Of a stretch of 64,000 nt of DNA, positions 8,901 through 17,326 are shown one piece after another. Made by a program: the position numbers and the translations under genes. This stretch comes from REEP01 sp964517265 (GTDB lineage Bacteria; Pseudomonadota; Alphaproteobacteria; Rhodospirillales; Defluviicoccaceae). Under the pieces are notes generated by a model. It made no database searches. It had not been told where the DNA came from and was given only the letters and a program-made list of their open reading frames with translations. The DNA is taken from positions 176,720 to 240,719 of the forward strand of contig CAZFBS010000002.1 of assembly GCA_964517265.1 (NCBI GenBank), given 5' to 3'. Position 1 is the stretch's first letter. The number at the start of each line of letters is the position of its first letter.

Positions 8901-9557
8901 GAGAATCGGCGAAAGGTAAGCATCAACGACCGTCGTATCACCACGCGAAACCAGCTTCATCAAGGGGCTGGTCTGATGAGAGGTGGATACTTGAGTAAAA
9001 CCGATGGACCGGGCAAGGTCCGCGGCCCGCTGCTCATGAAGTGGAAAACGGTAGCCATGCATAAAGACAATGGCGATCGCGCGGATGCCGTCGCGGTATG
9101 CCTGCTCGAACAAGGTGCGCATGCCGTCTTCGTCGAGCGAAGTGATCAGTTGTCCTTGCGCATCAACACGTTCGTCGACCTCAACCACACGCTCGTAAAG
9201 CAGATCGGGCAGAACAATGTGGCGGTCGAAGAGCCGGGGCCGGTTCTGGTATCCGATTCGGAGTGCATCCCCGAACCCGCGCGTGATCGCCAGAACCGTC
9301 CGGTCCCCGCTCCGCTCAAGCAGCGCGTTTGTCGCTACGGTGGTCCCCATTTTCACGGCTTCGATGCGCTCGATGGGTATGCGATGGTCCTGACTCACGC
9401 CCATAATATCGCGGATACCCTGCAGAGCTGCGTCCTGATAGTGTTCAGGGTTGTCAGACAACAGCTTGCGGGTAACGATGGTGCCATCGGGCAGTTTGGC
9501 AACAACATCGGTAAACGTGCCACCCCGATCGATCCAGAACTGAAATCTCTTCTTCAA
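5907..9557 (-). CDS. 5-oxoprolinase / hydantoinase A-B fusion
   Basis: 1216 residues, the size of the fused bacterial/eukaryotic 5-oxoprolinase (OPLAH type). The N-terminal HyuA half (about 1-690) opens with the nucleotide-binding motif FWIDRGGTFTDVV and contains GPAGGVVGM, GFDMGGTSTDVSHFDG and CFGGAGGQHACLVADALGM. The HyuB half (about 700-1210) has ERLDFSCAVFDGDGNLVANAPHMPVHLGSM-type sequence, NAPYNGGTHLPDITVITPVF and GGGGYG near the end. It would open 5-oxoproline to glutamate with ATP in the cytoplasm, although related enzymes act on hydantoins. The gene stands alone, divergent from the receiver gene at 9826. The C-terminal half lies near the TolC-type gene, but a 175-base gap separates them. 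Confidence 0.92.
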   Translation of the reverse strand: MKKRFQFWIDRGGTFTDVVAKLPDGTIVTRKLLSDNPEHYQDAALQGIRDIMGVSQDHRIPIERIEAVKMGTTVATNALLERSGDRTVLAITRGFGDALRIGYQNRPRLFDRHIVLPDLLYERVVEVDERVDAQGQLITSLDEDGMRTLFEQAYRDGIRAIAIVFMHGYRFPLHEQRAADLARSIGFTQVSTSHQTSPLMKLVSRGDTTVVDAYLSPILRRYVDRVASELGSTRLLFMQSSGGLTDARLFQGKDSILSGPAGGVVGMTRTARMAGFQKVIGFDMGGTSTDVSHFDGEYERTFESLVAGVRMRAPMMDIHTVAAGGGSVLRFDGSRFRVGPNSAGADPGPACYRRGGPLTVTDCNVMLGRIQPQFFPKVFGSSANEPLDRGVVQQQFRTLAEEAASATKINSTPEEIAAGFLTIAVENMANAIKKISVQRGHDVTRYVLNCFGGAGGQHACLVADALGMTQILIHPHAGVLSALGMGLAEIRALRQYAVEAVLDAAILDSLDPRIAALGREAWGEIKDQGVPADAIVCQCRVHLRYEGTDTALLVSHGTIADMTRSFEAQHVRRFGFLMDDRPLVIEAISVEAVGAIDTMIDAEQKLAQDRVLPRPLDVVDAYFDGHWSKVPVYARSLLQPGHELNGPAIIAEDNATTVVEPDWRAEITKHRDMILRRVQPRPQVLSVGTEADPVMLEVFNNLFMSIAEQMGAVLANTAHSVNIKERLDFSCAVFDGDGNLVANAPHMPVHLGSMSESIRTVIRERRGTMRSGDAYVLNAPYNGGTHLPDITVITPVFDENNQDILFFVGSRGHHADVGGISPGSMPSDSRVVDEEGVLIDNVVLVEQGRFREQELRALLTEGQWPARNPEQNLADLRAQTAANEKGAQELHKMVRQFGLDVVKAYMEHVQNNAEEAVRRVIDALKAGQFVYQIDDGSDRDEGEDSLIRVSISIDKAQRTATVDFTGTSAQRPNNFNAPAAVCRAAVLYVFRTLIDDDIPLNEGCLKPLHIIIPPGSMLNPCYPAAVVAGNVETSQAITDALYGALGTMAAAQGTMNNFTFGNDHYQYYETICGGSGAGPDFDGTDAVHTHMTNTRLTDPEVLEWRFPVLVQSFAIRRGSGGRGLHRGGDGVVRRILFREPMAAAILSSHRRIPPFGIAGGEPGQPGLNFIECASGEVRRLKGTDRAARVAPGDVFVIETPGGGGYGPPAARHPDHS

Positions 9558-9825
9558 GGTTCAGCGGCTAACTATGATTCTTCGAATTGGGCAACGACCA
9601 AGTGATAGGCAGGCATCCTCGCAAGTACGTCTGTCCCGCCTATAGGCGGTGGCCGCCGCGAGACTCCGTTTCGGCTCTGAACTCATGCTACCGTTCTGCA
9701 CGTATCCGCCGGTTCCTGTGCCCAGAAACATATATCCATGATGTTCAAGGAAAACCTGTCGGAGAGCAGAATGCCAATGGCAACCGGTGGACCATACCCG
9801 CAACATGCATTGAAGGGAATCGCCA

Positions 9826-10227
9826 GTGTGCAGTAAGCGCCTGTTGATTGTTGACGATGAGCCGCGCTTTGCTGCCTTCGTCGGCAAAGTCGCAGGGCCA
9901 CTCGGGTACGACGTTCAAATCACCACGAATGGTCGAGATTTCCAAAAAGCTTACCAGGAGAAGAAGCCGGACACAATTGTTATTGATGTAGTCATGCCGG
10001 AGATCGACGGGTACGAGTTGATCTTGTGGTTGGTTCAGCAGAAATGTGATGCAAACATAATAATAATTACCGGATTTAGTCCAGATTATGCTGTCAATGC
10101 GCGCATTTTGGCAGAATTCAAAGGCTTGAGCTCGGTCCGTACCTTGAGCAAACCGGTAAGCGTTGCGCGCCTGCGCATGATCCTGTCGGGTTTGCAAAAA
10201 GACCTGGAAAACTCCTCGGACGATTGA
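9826..10227 (+). CDS. Stand-alone response-regulator receiver (CheY-like)
   Basis: 133 residues from a GTG with GAAGGGA nearby; nothing follows the receiver fold, so there is no output domain. The acidic pair is in LLIVDDEPRF, the phospho-acceptor Asp is residue 54 in IVIDVVMPEIDGYEL, and the switch Thr and Lys are in IIITGFS and TLSKPVS, so the domain looks intact. It ends 7 bases before the hybrid kinase gene and is surely co-transcribed with it. Because that kinase has lost its own receiver's phospho-acceptor, this protein is the natural partner for its phosphoryl group (inference). Confidence 0.93.
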   Translation: MCSKRLLIVDDEPRFAAFVGKVAGPLGYDVQITTNGRDFQKAYQEKKPDTIVIDVVMPEIDGYELILWLVQQKCDANIIIITGFSPDYAVNARILAEFKGLSSVRTLSKPVSVARLRMILSGLQKDLENSSDD

Positions 10228-10234
10228 ACCAGCA

Positions 10235-13102
10235 ATGAGCGACAAGGGGAGCCGGGGGTTCGCAAGTGTCGTTTTCTTGTGCCTGATCATGTCGTGCATT
10301 GCCTTGGCGATTGGCGGCCTTGCCATCGGCACCCTTTATGAAGGTGCTATCGAGGACCACGAAGCGCGGCTTGTCCATATGGTTCAAACGACAGCCAAAA
10401 TCGTAGAGACCACCGCTGGGGTTGAGCGGGACCGAGAGATCATCACGAAGACACGTGCTCGCATCCGGGAGAGCCAACAGGCGTTCCCATCGGCCTGGCT
10501 GAGCGAAACGGGCGAACTGTGGATCGCACGGGCGGATGGCGAGGAAGCCCTTCTTGTTGTCGGCCAACGGCATCCACTGTTCATTTCGCAGCAGGAGCAG
10601 CCTTCGCGCATGGCGCGACGATCCGAACCGATGCGTCGTGCCCTGGCACGGGAGTCGGGCGTGTATGCGGGCCGGGATCATCGTGGAGTCAATGTCCTTG
10701 CCGCTTATGAACCACTGCCCGAGTTCGAGTCGGCGTTGGTCGCCAAGATCGACCTGCGGGAAGTGAGAGCGCCATTCATGAGAGCCGGCAGTGTGGTCGC
10801 CAGCATTGCCGTGATGATGATCGGCTTCGGTGTCTATTTGTTCTTTACAATCAGTGACCCAATCATGGCGCGGATCCGTGAGGGTGAGACACGATTTCGT
10901 GAGCTCTTCGACAACATGAGAAGTGGCGCTGTTGTTGTGGAAGCCAGCTCCAGAGGGCAGCATTTCGTAATCAAGGATCTCAACAGGGCTGCGGAACGAA
11001 TCGATGGATTACGACGAGAAACCGTGGTGGGCAAGCAACTTGATGAAGCGCTTCCGCCGGTTTTGCGAAATGGCCTCTGCGAGGTCGTCGCGCGCGTATG
11101 GCGAACGAGCCAACCCGAACATCTTCCCGTGCGACTTGTGAACGAAAATAAGGAAGCCACATGGCGCGAACAATACATCTATCGGCTACCGAGTCGTGAG
11201 GTTGTCATCCTTTACGACGATATCTCCGTTCAAAAGCGAGCCGAACAGCTGTTGCGTGATAGCGAGGCGCGATGGCGATCCATCATCGAAATGCAGTCCG
11301 TCGCCACCCTCATCGTCGACAGGGAGAACGTCATCAGGTTCGTCAATCGTGCCGCGGAAACGTTGTTTGGTCACGCTTCAGGAAAACTAATCGGAGCACC
11401 ATTTGGCTTTCCCATCGTGGAAGCCGACGTTGCTGAGATCGAAATCGTTCGCGCGAACGGCAGTATCGCTTATGCAGAGATGCAATCCATTCCGTTACCA
11501 TGGGGAGAAGAGCAGAGATTTCTTCTTTTCATACGCGATGTTTCTGCGCACCGGCGTGCAGAGGGAGATCTGCGGAAACTGTTTCAAGCTATTGAACAAA
11601 GCCCTGTGTCGGTAGTGATAACCGACATTCATGGCAAGATAGAATATGTCAATCCTAAGTTTTCCGAAACGACCGGCTATACCTATCCAGAGGTGGTTGG
11701 GAAGAATCCGGGTCTTCTGAAATCAGGGCATACGTCAGTGTCAGACTATGCAGCGCTGTGGAAAACGATCGGCGCAGGTCAGGTATGGCGAGGTGAGTTT
11801 CAGAACCGGAAGAAAAATGGCCACCTTTTTTGGGAAATGGCGTCAATTGCTCCCGTTCGCGACGTTCATGGCAAGGTTACTCACTACGTTTGCGTCAAGG
11901 AAGACATCACCGAGCGCAAGGAGACGGAAGAACAGCTGCGTCAAGCCCACAAGATGGAAGCGATCGGCCAACTTACGGGTGGAATTGCTCACGATTTCAA
12001 CAACTTGCTAGCTATTATTCTCGGCAACCTTCAATTGCTCGAAGAGGAAATGGCGGATGATGACGATAAGAAGGAGTTGATTGCCGATGCGATGTGGTCC
12101 GCGGAACGGGGAGCCGAACTAATAAATCGCCTGTTGGCATTTGCCAAGCGCCAACGGCTCAATCCGAAGATTACTGATCTCAATCATGTTGTTCGGGAGA
12201 TGACGGACATCCTTCGTCGAACGCTGGGAGAGAGGATTGAAATTCGTGAGATCCTAGCGCCGATGCTCGCAAAAACCATGATTGATCGCGGGCAACTGGA
12301 GAACGTGCTGCTTAACCTGACAGTCAATGCTCGAGACGCCATGCCAAAGGGCGGTGTTTTGACCATCATCACCGAGAACGTGCGTGTAGCGGTCGAAAAC
12401 GCTGCGGAATATCAAGGCGTAAAACCGGGCGATTATGCAGTCATTTCGGTAAAGGATACCGGAGTGGGCATGCCGGCGGACGTTCGTGAGCGCATTTTCG
12501 AGCCCTTTTTCACAACAAAAGGCTTCGGCAAGGGCAGTGGGCTTGGACTTAGCATGGTGTATGGCTTCGTCAGCCAGTCCGGTGGACATATCACTGTCGA
12601 CAGCAAGGTCGGTCGTGGAACAACGATCAAGCTTTATCTGCCAAAAGCCGAACAAGCGGAAGTTCAGAAGGATGCAGCAAGCCCCTTGAACATTACCAAA
12701 GTCGGAAAACAGTCGGTTCTATTTGTAGAGGCCGACGACAGGCTGCGAAAGTCTGGCGTTGCGGTTCTTCGCAGCAAGAAGTACCGGGTAAGCGAAGCAG
12801 GCGATGCGACTGAAGCCCTCAGGCGGCTGGACGATATGCAGCAACTGGATCTTCTTATCACCAATGTCGTTCTCCCCGGTGGCATGGACGGACAGCAACT
12901 TGCTGAAGAAGTCTGCCGTCGCCGAAGGCATACTCGTCTGCTTTTTACCGTCGATGGGGCGATCGAACCTCACCTAGATCACGAGAATTTGAGAACAGTC
13001 ATTTCCGTTCTTCATAAACCGTACCTCCGGCATGCTTTGGTGGAAAAGGTTCATGAAATTTTCAGCCAGCCGATTGACCGCGCCTCGTCCGAAGCTGGAT
13101 GA
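10235..13102 (+). CDS. Membrane-bound multi-PAS hybrid sensor histidine kinase with inactive receiver
   Basis: 955 residues. Two membrane helices (about 10-35 and 187-206) flank an extracytoplasmic sensor of roughly 150 residues. Three PAS domains follow (about 215-325, 345-440, 450-570), then HisKA with phospho-acceptor His586 in GGIAHDFNNLL, and a complete ATPase domain with N box LNLTVNARDAMPKGG, DTGVGMP and GKGSGLGLSMVYG. The C-terminal receiver (about 830-945) keeps the acidic pair in VEADD and a Lys in LHKPY. At the acceptor position it reads LLITNVVLPGGMDG: Asn877 (AAT at 12863-12865) replaces Asp. The receiver should therefore not accept phosphate. Translationally linked to the stand-alone receiver upstream. 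Confidence 0.93.
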   Translation: MSDKGSRGFASVVFLCLIMSCIALAIGGLAIGTLYEGAIEDHEARLVHMVQTTAKIVETTAGVERDREIITKTRARIRESQQAFPSAWLSETGELWIARADGEEALLVVGQRHPLFISQQEQPSRMARRSEPMRRALARESGVYAGRDHRGVNVLAAYEPLPEFESALVAKIDLREVRAPFMRAGSVVASIAVMMIGFGVYLFFTISDPIMARIREGETRFRELFDNMRSGAVVVEASSRGQHFVIKDLNRAAERIDGLRRETVVGKQLDEALPPVLRNGLCEVVARVWRTSQPEHLPVRLVNENKEATWREQYIYRLPSREVVILYDDISVQKRAEQLLRDSEARWRSIIEMQSVATLIVDRENVIRFVNRAAETLFGHASGKLIGAPFGFPIVEADVAEIEIVRANGSIAYAEMQSIPLPWGEEQRFLLFIRDVSAHRRAEGDLRKLFQAIEQSPVSVVITDIHGKIEYVNPKFSETTGYTYPEVVGKNPGLLKSGHTSVSDYAALWKTIGAGQVWRGEFQNRKKNGHLFWEMASIAPVRDVHGKVTHYVCVKEDITERKETEEQLRQAHKMEAIGQLTGGIAHDFNNLLAIILGNLQLLEEEMADDDDKKELIADAMWSAERGAELINRLLAFAKRQRLNPKITDLNHVVREMTDILRRTLGERIEIREILAPMLAKTMIDRGQLENVLLNLTVNARDAMPKGGVLTIITENVRVAVENAAEYQGVKPGDYAVISVKDTGVGMPADVRERIFEPFFTTKGFGKGSGLGLSMVYGFVSQSGGHITVDSKVGRGTTIKLYLPKAEQAEVQKDAASPLNITKVGKQSVLFVEADDRLRKSGVAVLRSKKYRVSEAGDATEALRRLDDMQQLDLLITNVVLPGGMDGQQLAEEVCRRRRHTRLLFTVDGAIEPHLDHENLRTVISVLHKPYLRHALVEKVHEIFSQPIDRASSEAG

Positions 13103-13221
13103 GGAATTCCAATGGCCGGCCCAGAGGAGCTTCGAGGGTCGGACCGAGTCACGATGCTATCTCTCACCCGGGCTCTGCAGTAAGCTATCAACAAGTTCAA
13201 CCGGTTTGTTGAGGCTTCACA

Positions 13222-13890
13222 ATGTTCGATAGAATGCTGACGCTGATGCTGGACCAGATGGTTCATGTCATTGTTGCTCATGCATTGTATGCGCGCGAGC
13301 AACTCGGGAAGAACTCTCTGGACGAGAATGTTCTTCGCGTGATGGGTCGCGTTCCTCGGCACGAGTTTGTTCCTCCAGAAATGGCTTCCTACGCCTATGC
13401 CGACCAACCGCTGCCGATCGGCTACGACAAAACCGTGTCTCAGCCGTTTATCGTTGCCGTTATGACCGATCTTCTTGAGCTTCGGCCGGACGATAGAGTG
13501 CTCGAAGTCGGGACGGGCCTTGGTTACCACGCAGCCGTTCTTTCGGAACTGGCTCAGCAGGTTTATACGGTTGAGATTGTTCCTGAATTGGCAGAGCAAG
13601 CAAAACGGAAATTGGGTCCTTTGGGTTACGGGAACGTAATGCTGCGAACCGGTAACGGAATGTATGGGTGGCCCGAACACGCGCCTTACGACAAGATTGT
13701 CGTCGGTGCGGCGAGCGAGTTGATTCCGGCAGCGCTGATTGGGCAGTTGAAGGCGGGAGGGAGAATGGTCGTACCCTCCGGTTTGGTCGACGCACAGAAA
13801 CTGATGGTGGTAGAGAAAAATGTGGAAGGCCGGATCAAAACCCGGGAGGTGATGCCGGTCCGATTTGCGCTCCTCGAGACACCATCCTGA
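13222..13890 (+). CDS. Protein-L-isoaspartate O-methyltransferase-like protein
   Basis: 222 residues with the PCMT fold. The S-adenosylmethionine motif is DRVLEVGTGLGYHAAVLSELA, preceded by the substrate-side LPIGYDKTVSQPFIVAVMTDLL and followed by YTVEIVPELAEQA and APYDKIVVGAASELIP. Such enzymes methylate isoaspartyl residues in damaged proteins and start their repair. It lies 119 bases after the hybrid kinase on the same strand, but whether it is co-transcribed is unclear. A second PCMT at 34570-35208 sits in the conserved surE-pcm-nlpD context and is the more likely housekeeping copy; the two differ clearly in sequence. Confidence 0.88.
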   Translation: MFDRMLTLMLDQMVHVIVAHALYAREQLGKNSLDENVLRVMGRVPRHEFVPPEMASYAYADQPLPIGYDKTVSQPFIVAVMTDLLELRPDDRVLEVGTGLGYHAAVLSELAQQVYTVEIVPELAEQAKRKLGPLGYGNVMLRTGNGMYGWPEHAPYDKIVVGAASELIPAALIGQLKAGGRMVVPSGLVDAQKLMVVEKNVEGRIKTREVMPVRFALLETPS

Positions 13891-13995
13891 ACGCCAGCAA
13901 ACAGACTTTAAAGATCAGGTATGTATAAGGTTTCGGGCATCGGGACGGGTTTGTTTATCACCGGGTCATATGCCCTCGGCCATCCGAGCTCTCTA

Positions 13996-16569
13996 CTAAT
14001 GCTTGGTCTCAAGAAGGTTGAGGTAGGCGTCATTTTGTGAAATCTCGGTGCGTACGCGGGCGAACTCAAAGGTGAGGCGTCCGACAAACTCGCGACCGTG
14101 CTGCTGCAAGTCACTTTGGGTAACGCCTCTGAACTCCTCGGCAACCCGTCGCAGACCCTGCGCCCCGACATTGCCGGACGTCCCGCGAAGGGCATGGACC
14201 TTGTCGCGGAACTTGCCAGCATCAAGTTCTCTTACAGCAGCCTCAATGTCCTCGATCAAACTTTTTGTGTCGATAAGGTATTCATCCAGAGTTTCCGCAA
14301 TGAACTCATCATCCGAGCAGAACTCTCGAAGCTTATCGATGACCGACCAGTCTATTGCAGGAACGCCATCGGCACGATATTTGGGGTGCGCCGAGATCTG
14401 CGTAACTGTACCTGCCTCGGCGGCCTGCACCTCTCGGTCTTGCTCCGTGACCGCCTTTTTCGCCAAGCTTTCAACGACATCAAGGAGCCGCCGGGCTTCG
14501 ACGGGTTTGGTCAGATAAGCATCGCCACCCGCGGCTTCGCATGCAGTTCGCATTTCGGGGGTGGCGTCTGCGCTCAAGGCAATGATAGGAAGGCCGTCTC
14601 CGCCGAGTTGCGCGACGCGGCAGAGCTTGATCAAGTCGATCCCGCTGATCCCCGGCATATTGATGTCAACGATAAATACGTCAAACTGTTCTTCTTCCAG
14701 AGCGTCGAGTGCCGCTTCCCCATCGCACACCATGCGCGGCTTGTGTCCGGCGTGCTCGAGAATCCGTCCGGTAACCTTCCGATTAACGGCATTGTCTTCC
14801 GCAACAAGAACACTGAGCTTGCGCCCGTCTCGTACCAATGCGTTTTCTTCGTCATCAGCAACGACGGCGGTGTCATCTTTCCGATCAAGTGCCTGCGCGG
14901 CACGTATTGCTGTCATAAATTGACGCGAATCCGACAAAGACGTAAGCGAAGCAACGAAGCACGGATCCGGCTGGCGCAAACCGTCCTGATCGGTTAAATT
15001 CAAAAAAGAGACTGAACCCGCTAAAGTTCCTCCCTCCACAAACAGCTTCAAATCCTGATCCGTGATATCGACAGTGTGCCTATCGACGATGATGATTTGA
15101 CTGGCCATCTGTCGCTGGCATTGTTGCGTGAGCCATCTCTGTGCCTCAGCAAGATTGGGCTGAGCAATAAGGTTGAGGGCGGAAGACTGGACGCAGTCCC
15201 CAAGTTTTCTTACAAGCAGGGGTTCGCACGTGACCACAACGATGTTCGCGCACGCAAATTGGTGGCTGTCCTTTTCCGGAGTGCAGGCGACAAACGGCAA
15301 CTCAATCCAGAACGTACTTCCCACACCGACCTGGCTATCGACCCCAATTCCCCCTCTCATCAGCTTTACCAAACTGCGCGTTATGGCAAGACCAAGCCCT
15401 GCGCCACCGTAACGGCGGTTGATCGAATCATCAGCCTGCGTAAAACGCTCGAAAATTCGCCGCTGGTCCTGCTCATCAATGCCGATACCGGTGTCTTTGA
15501 CCTCAAAACGCACGACCGGATTGCCGTGTTCGGTCTTCACGAGGAACACGTTGACAAGGATATAGCCGTTAGCGGTGAACTTGATTGCATTGGCGACCAA
15601 ATTGATCAGTATTTGGCGCAAATGCCTGCGGTCCCCATTGATGCGATACGGCACTTCTGCCGATAGATGAGCGCTCAAGTGTATGTTTTTCTGGCGCGCC
15701 TGCTGGCGGAAAACAGCCAACAAGTCAGCAATCTCACGATGCAGATCGAACTCTTCCGATATGACAGCGACTTTGCTGGCTTCAATACGCGAGAGATCGA
15801 GGATGTCGTCGATCAAAGACAGAAGCGCGCTTCCAGACGTTTTGATGGTGTGAACCATCTCTTTCTGCTCGCGGTCAAGGACCGTATCCCGAAGCACGTC
15901 GCTCATTCCGATTACCGCATTGAGCGGGGTTCGCAACTCATGGCTCATGCTGGCAAGGAAACGGCTCTTGGCATAATTTGCTGCCTCCGCCTGGGCCTTG
16001 GCCTCGGTCAGTTTCCTGATCAGTGTCGAAGTGTAGGCCGGCAGTATGATCAGCGCCGCCAACAATCCCAGTCCCAAGGGCAGTTGCTCCTGCCAGAAGG
16101 GGGTGGTGGCAACAACCGCCACAAAGCCGATCACGGCAGCCGCGACCGATGCTGTCAGATAGGGAATACCGTATCGAAAACCGAAACCGAAACATACCCA
16201 CAGATAGACAGGATAGAATGGAGCCGCGGCAGCACCTCCCAAATGAAGAACCGCTGACGTTGCTCCCATATCTGTAATCATTGCAGTCAGGCGTCGGGCT
16301 GGCGAAGCGACCGGACGCAATAGAATCAGAATAACGTAAATACAGGAAACGATCAGGTACGCTCCAAGTACCCATATTTCGTCAAGAATAACCATGGAAA
16401 CATTGTCTGAAAATATCCTCAAGCCGACGAGATACGAAAAAACCAGTGCAACAATTACTACTCGGATGATGGCCTGTTCGTGTTCACTGTCAGGCCTATT
16501 CTTCAGGCGTGATGAGAAAGAGTGAGGACGGATAAACAGTTTCGTCGAGAGTCCGGCGGACTCAGACAT
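13996..16569 (-). CDS. rpfC: RpfC-type hybrid sensor histidine kinase
   Basis: About 857 residues from the ATG at 16567-16569 (AAAGGA 9 bases upstream); in-frame starts at 16632 and 16662 are possible. A short cytoplasmic lead ending in RPDSEHEQ precedes a five- to six-helix membrane module, then HisKA (SMSHELRTPLNAVIGMSDV), an ATPase domain (DTGIGIDEQD, GGAGLGLAITRSLV), a degenerate receiver-like stretch, a full receiver (VLVAEDNAVNRKV, acceptor in FIVDINMPGISG) and a C-terminal Hpt domain with HALRGTSGNVGAQGL. This is the layout of Xanthomonas RpfC, the sensor of the fatty-acid signal DSF. A synthase homologue, rpfF, is present at 40232. No rpfG (HD-GYP) gene is in the window. Confidence 0.85.
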   Translation of the reverse strand: MSESAGLSTKLFIRPHSFSSRLKNRPDSEHEQAIIRVVIVALVFSYLVGLRIFSDNVSMVILDEIWVLGAYLIVSCIYVILILLRPVASPARRLTAMITDMGATSAVLHLGGAAAAPFYPVYLWVCFGFGFRYGIPYLTASVAAAVIGFVAVVATTPFWQEQLPLGLGLLAALIILPAYTSTLIRKLTEAKAQAEAANYAKSRFLASMSHELRTPLNAVIGMSDVLRDTVLDREQKEMVHTIKTSGSALLSLIDDILDLSRIEASKVAVISEEFDLHREIADLLAVFRQQARQKNIHLSAHLSAEVPYRINGDRRHLRQILINLVANAIKFTANGYILVNVFLVKTEHGNPVVRFEVKDTGIGIDEQDQRRIFERFTQADDSINRRYGGAGLGLAITRSLVKLMRGGIGVDSQVGVGSTFWIELPFVACTPEKDSHQFACANIVVVTCEPLLVRKLGDCVQSSALNLIAQPNLAEAQRWLTQQCQRQMASQIIIVDRHTVDITDQDLKLFVEGGTLAGSVSFLNLTDQDGLRQPDPCFVASLTSLSDSRQFMTAIRAAQALDRKDDTAVVADDEENALVRDGRKLSVLVAEDNAVNRKVTGRILEHAGHKPRMVCDGEAALDALEEEQFDVFIVDINMPGISGIDLIKLCRVAQLGGDGLPIIALSADATPEMRTACEAAGGDAYLTKPVEARRLLDVVESLAKKAVTEQDREVQAAEAGTVTQISAHPKYRADGVPAIDWSVIDKLREFCSDDEFIAETLDEYLIDTKSLIEDIEAAVRELDAGKFRDKVHALRGTSGNVGAQGLRRVAEEFRGVTQSDLQQHGREFVGRLTFEFARVRTEISQNDAYLNLLETKH

Positions 16570-16919
16570 CGCCCTAATCCTTTCTGCAATCACAAGGGCC
16601 AAAGGTGCGACTCGCCCACCTCGTGCTTTCATAAAATAGCGTTCCTGAGGCTGGTGCACCACATGGAAAGGTAGCCTTATTTCTCACAGGTCACCCAAAG
16701 CACTTTCTGGGCTTCACCGCGAGATCCCCAAGCCAGGTAAAGGCCCGTCGCAAACCCAAATGTAAGGTGGCAGGGCTCAGGACTCGCCATGACAAGCCAC
16801 TGGTCGGCAGGGCGCACGTCTGATGATAAATAATGCGCGTTTTGTGGTTAATTTATGGTGATTGAACGGGTGCGCCCGCTGAACGTGTTCAAAGTAGCCG
16901 GGAGATGCAGGAAATGTTC
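16570..16919 (-). other. Leader of the rpfC-like gene and spacer to the tRNA genes
   Basis: The part nearest rpfC (to 16662) is open in frame and could encode up to 31 extra N-terminal residues. The rest, 16663-16919, shows no gene. A short GC-rich inverted repeat (CGGG TGCG CCCG, about 16867-16878) lies downstream of tRNA-Asn but lacks a T-run. Confidence 0.5.
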
Positions 16920-16994
16920 TGGCTCCGGAGGAGGGATTCGAACCCCCGACCCAGCGGTTAACAGCCGCTTGCTCTACCACTGAGCTACTCCGGA
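16920..16994 (-). tRNA. tRNA-Asn (anticodon GTT)
   Basis: The minus strand folds as a full cloverleaf: acceptor TCCGGAG/CTCCGGA, D arm with GCTC AGTGGTA GAGC, anticodon stem AGCGG/CCGCT around CTGTTAA (anticodon GTT), and a T arm with TTCGAAT. The discriminator base is G and CCA is encoded at 16920-16922. Eight bases separate it from tRNA-Cys, so both are probably one transcript. Confidence 0.96.
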
Positions 16995-17001
16995 TCAGCC
17001 G

Positions 17002-17075
17002 TGGAGGCGCGGACCGGACTCGAACCGGTGTACACGGCTTTGCAGGCCGCTGCGTAACCACTCCGCCACCGCGCC
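17002..17075 (-). tRNA. tRNA-Cys (anticodon GCA)
   Basis: On the minus strand the acceptor stem is GGCGCGG/CCGCGCC, the anticodon stem CGGC/GCCG encloses CTGCAAA (anticodon GCA), and the T arm is ACCGG TTCGAGT CCGGT. The discriminator is T and CCA is encoded at 17002-17004. It is the upstream member of the tRNA-Cys/tRNA-Asn pair. No attachment-site duplication was seen around it. Confidence 0.96.
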
Positions 17076-17326
17076 CTCGCAACTTGCTAGTTATGACGGT
17101 GCATTACACGAGGTGCGCCAATGCGACGCAACTTAAACCGTGCACCACCTGCGGTCAAGCCGGCGCCGTGGCACTACTGTTTCTCGGACATGCACGAGAG
17201 AAAGGTGCATGGCCTCCTACGCCGAGACGGCCAGACCAAACAAGCTGCTACAGCCCGGCAATATACGGATGCATGCCAATCAAATATCGGCGAGCCAGCA
17301 GCGGAGCCCGATCGCGGGGCACAACA

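Noticed and set aside
9558..9825. A small gene between the 5-oxoprolinase and receiver genes
   Set aside because: Only short frames without motifs; the interval is best read as a divergent promoter region.
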